From Nitrospirae bacterium CG2_30_70_394 (GTDB lineage Bacteria; CG2-30-53-67; CG2-30-70-394): 43,515 nucleotides of DNA. Made by a program: the position numbers and the translations under genes. Positions 40,851-43,515 of the stretch are shown here, piece after piece; the first letter of the stretch is position 1, and every line of letters starts with the position of its first letter. The notes under the pieces were generated by a model that did no database searches, had not been told where the DNA came from, and saw only the letters and a list, made by a program, of their open reading frames with translations. Location of the stretch: NCBI GenBank assembly GCA_001873295.1, contig MNYW01000068.1, positions 18,288 to 61,802 on the forward strand, read 5' to 3'.

Positions 40851-42164
40851 ATGAGAAACGTTGGCGGTCACGGCGGACGGCGCAGGTGGATCACGGTGCT
40901 CCTCGTAGTGGGGGCGGCGGTATGGGCCATGGGGGTGGCACGCCGGCCGGTGCCGCCAGAGCCCACCACCTCCCTCGTCACCCCGGCGGTGGCGGTCGTC
41001 TCCCTACCCGGCGCGGCGCCGCTGGATGGGGGCGGCGCGATCGACGAGCTCTCCCCGCCGGTGGATCGGTGGGAGGGGGTGGTCGGGCGGGCGGACTCTT
41101 TCTACTCGATCCTCACGGGCCACGGCGTCGCCCCGGCGCGGGTCCTGGCGATGGTGGCGCCAGATTGCGGCAAGCGTGAGCTGAGCCACCTCGTCGCCGG
41201 CCAGCCCTACACGGTCACCTGCGATCCGGAGAGCGACGCGGTGGAGTTTCGCTACCGCACCGACGCGGACCACGACTACGTGGCGCGCTTGGAAGGCGAG
41301 CAGTTCAGCGCGCGTCTCGACCCGGTGGCGTGGGATATCCGCCTGCGCCACATTGCCGGCACCATCAATTCTTCCATCTTCGAGAACCTCCAGGCGCGCG
41401 GCGTAGGCGACGCGATCCCCATGAAGCTGGCGGTGATCTTCGGTTGGGACATCGAGTTCGCGATCGATATCCGCCCGGGCGACCGGTACAACCTCCTCTT
41501 CCAGGAGAAGTGGCGCGACGGCAAGTTTGTGGAGTACGGCAAGGTGGTCGCCGCCACCCTCACGGTGCAGGGCGAGGACCACACGGCGATCTACTACAAG
41601 GACGGCAGCGGCTACGAGGAGTACTACGACCCCAGCGGCCGCTCCTTGACCAAGCAGTTCCTCCGCTCGCCGGTGAACTACACCCGCATCTCCTCGAACT
41701 TCACCTACCACCGGCTCCACCCGATCCTCCGCGTCTACCGCCCCCACCTCGGCGTCGATCTCGCCGCGCCGGTGGGGACGCCGGTGCGGGCGGTGGGCGC
41801 CGGCCGGGTGGCGGAGGTGGAGCGCAAGGGGGCGGCGGGGAAGATGGTGCGGATCCGCCACAACGATCGGTACGAGACCGCCTACCTCCACCTCTCCCGC
41901 TACGCCGAGGGGGTGCGTCCGGGGGCGCGGGTACGGCAGGGGCAGGTCATCGGCTACGTGGGGGCGACCGGGCGGGCCACCGGTCCCCACCTCGACTACC
42001 GCTTCTATGTCCACGGTGAGGCGGTGAATCCGATGACCATCAAGTCTCCCGCGGCGGAGCCCGTAAAGGAGGCCTATCGAGCAAACTTTCTCCGTCTGGC
42101 GGCGGAGTACCAAGGGCGACTGGTCACCGAACCCGCGGAGACGGTGATTGCCTCCAGTCGCTAG
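40851..42164 (+). CDS. M23-family metallopeptidase
   Basis: N-terminal TM; FTYHRLHPILRVYRPHLGVDLAAPVGTPVRAVGAGRV; YLHLSRYAEGV; GPHLDYRFYVHG. Confidence 0.93.
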   Translation: MRNVGGHGGRRRWITVLLVVGAAVWAMGVARRPVPPEPTTSLVTPAVAVVSLPGAAPLDGGGAIDELSPPVDRWEGVVGRADSFYSILTGHGVAPARVLAMVAPDCGKRELSHLVAGQPYTVTCDPESDAVEFRYRTDADHDYVARLEGEQFSARLDPVAWDIRLRHIAGTINSSIFENLQARGVGDAIPMKLAVIFGWDIEFAIDIRPGDRYNLLFQEKWRDGKFVEYGKVVAATLTVQGEDHTAIYYKDGSGYEEYYDPSGRSLTKQFLRSPVNYTRISSNFTYHRLHPILRVYRPHLGVDLAAPVGTPVRAVGAGRVAEVERKGAAGKMVRIRHNDRYETAYLHLSRYAEGVRPGARVRQGQVIGYVGATGRATGPHLDYRFYVHGEAVNPMTIKSPAAEPVKEAYRANFLRLAAEYQGRLVTEPAETVIASSR

Positions 42165-42193
42165 GTTGGGCTCCCGCCGCGCCGGGAGCCCCC

Positions 42194-43399
42194 ATGGATG
42201 GCAACACCTTCAATCGTCTCCTCCAGACCGCGGTGGAGCGCGGTGCCTCCGACCTCCACCTGCAGGTGGGCGACCCCCCCCTCTTCCGTCTCAAGGGGCA
42301 GCTCCAGCCCCAGGACTTCCCCAAGCTCACCTATCAAAACACCCGCGACATCGCCCAGGCAATCCTGCCGTACGGCCTGCAGGAGACCGACTTCGACCGG
42401 CTGCAGGAGCTCGACTTCTCCTACTCCCTGCCCGGTACCGCACGCTTCCGCGTCAACGTCTACCGCCAGCGCGGCACGGTGGCGGTGGTGATGCGCGTCG
42501 TCCCCTTCGAGGTCCCCAACTTCCAGACCCTCGGCCTGCCCGACGCGGTGCGCGACTTCACCCTTGAAGAGCGCGGCCTGGTCCTGGTGACCGGGGTCAC
42601 CGGCTCGGGCAAGTCGACCACCCTCGCCGCCCTGATCAACGAGATCAACACCTGCCGGCGCAAGCACATCATCACCATCGAGGACCCCATCGAGTTCCTC
42701 TTCCGCAGCGACGTCGCCTCCATCACCCAGCGCGAGATCGGCGCCGACACCCACGACTTCGCCACCGCCCTGCGCGCCGCCCTGCGCCAGGATCCGGACA
42801 TCATCATGGTCGGGGAGATGCGCGACACCGAGACCATCGACGTCGCCCTCAAGGCGGCGGAGACCGGCCACCTCGTCTTCTCCACCCTCCACACCCCCGA
42901 CGCCCCGAAGACGATCAACCGCCTGGTCTCCGTCTTTCCCCTCGACCAGCAGCGCCAGGTGCGCATCCGGCTGGCCGAGTCGATGCGCGGCGTGGTCTCC
43001 CAGCGGCTGGTCGCGCGCGCCGATGGGCGCGGCGCGGTGATCGCGGTGGAGGTGATGAAGGTGACGGCGACGATCACCGACTGCATCCGCGACGAGAACA
43101 AGGTCCACCTGATCCGCGACTACATCATCAAGGGGTCGGACCCGTACCGGATGCAGACCTTCGACCAGCACCTCACCGACCTCTACCTGCGCGGCGTCAT
43201 CACCCTCGAGGTCGCCCTCGGTGCGGCCACCAACCCCGCCGATTTCGAGCGCGCCCTGCGCCTCGGCAAGGAGGAGGAGCACGCCGAGGTGGGGGCGGAC
43301 GTCACCGTGGTCGCCTCCTCCGAGGGGACCCAGACCACCGGCCTCGACAGCACCGGTGGCTTCGGCCGCTTCGGTGGCGACCCGATCTTCGGCGAGTAG
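42194..43399 (+). CDS. Type IV pilus twitching ATPase (PilT/PilU family)
   Basis: GASDLHLQVGDPPLFRLKG; VTGVTGSGKSTTLAALI; ITIEDPIEFLF; MVGEMRDTETIDVALKAAETGHLVFSTLHT. Confidence 0.95.
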   Translation: MDGNTFNRLLQTAVERGASDLHLQVGDPPLFRLKGQLQPQDFPKLTYQNTRDIAQAILPYGLQETDFDRLQELDFSYSLPGTARFRVNVYRQRGTVAVVMRVVPFEVPNFQTLGLPDAVRDFTLEERGLVLVTGVTGSGKSTTLAALINEINTCRRKHIITIEDPIEFLFRSDVASITQREIGADTHDFATALRAALRQDPDIIMVGEMRDTETIDVALKAAETGHLVFSTLHTPDAPKTINRLVSVFPLDQQRQVRIRLAESMRGVVSQRLVARADGRGAVIAVEVMKVTATITDCIRDENKVHLIRDYIIKGSDPYRMQTFDQHLTDLYLRGVITLEVALGAATNPADFERALRLGKEEEHAEVGADVTVVASSEGTQTTGLDSTGGFGRFGGDPIFGE

Positions 43400-43472
43400 G
43401 GGCGCGACCGCCGCACGGGGGCGCGAGCCGCGGGGGCGCGGTCGCCCCCGCCCCCGGCCCGCGGCAACCCCC

Positions 43473-43515
43473 GGCGCCCGGCCCCACCCTCGGCGCCCGG
43501 CCCCACCCTCGGCGC
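43473..43515. repeat. 19-bp tandem repeat running off the window edge
   Basis: ggcgcccggccccaccctc x2 plus a partial unit. Confidence 0.85.

Overview
High-GC, gene-dense bacterial chromosome segment, probably proteobacterial, judging by the rpsU-yqeY-mutS2-dnaG-rpoD-tRNA block. The content is mostly housekeeping. It includes cupin, PilZ and YggS genes, an AbrB/PIN toxin-antitoxin pair, a B12-binding radical SAM protein, a sigma54-type AAA+ regulator, an HlyD/ABC-ATPase pair without a permease, an orphan DppD-like ATPase, and a PEP synthase regulatory protein. It also has a CoA-disulfide-reductase-like flavoprotein, UbiX, a TusA/DsrE2/TetR sulfur locus, a fused transketolase, a CobQ-like protein, an HDOD protein and PtsP. 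The remainder is a ferritin-like protein, polysaccharide export/GalE/GalU, GuaB, the macromolecular synthesis operon, rnfAB with two unknown genes, BioA, an M23 peptidase and a PilT/PilU ATPase. The most interesting non-coding signal is a dispersed intergenic repeat family with three core copies (about 11.7, 16.85 and 19.8 kb). One copy lies in a ~430-bp segment bounded by inverted terminal repeats, which also carries a 29-bp perfect direct repeat with a 32-bp spacer. The most interesting protein-level signals are a CobQ-like protein lacking the catalytic Cys of its amidotransferase domain, and a sigma54-type activator lacking a recognisable GAFTGA loop whose own gene has a near-consensus sigma54 promoter. 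No rRNA, prophage, transposase or cas gene was seen. All calls come from reading the sequence; no database search was run.
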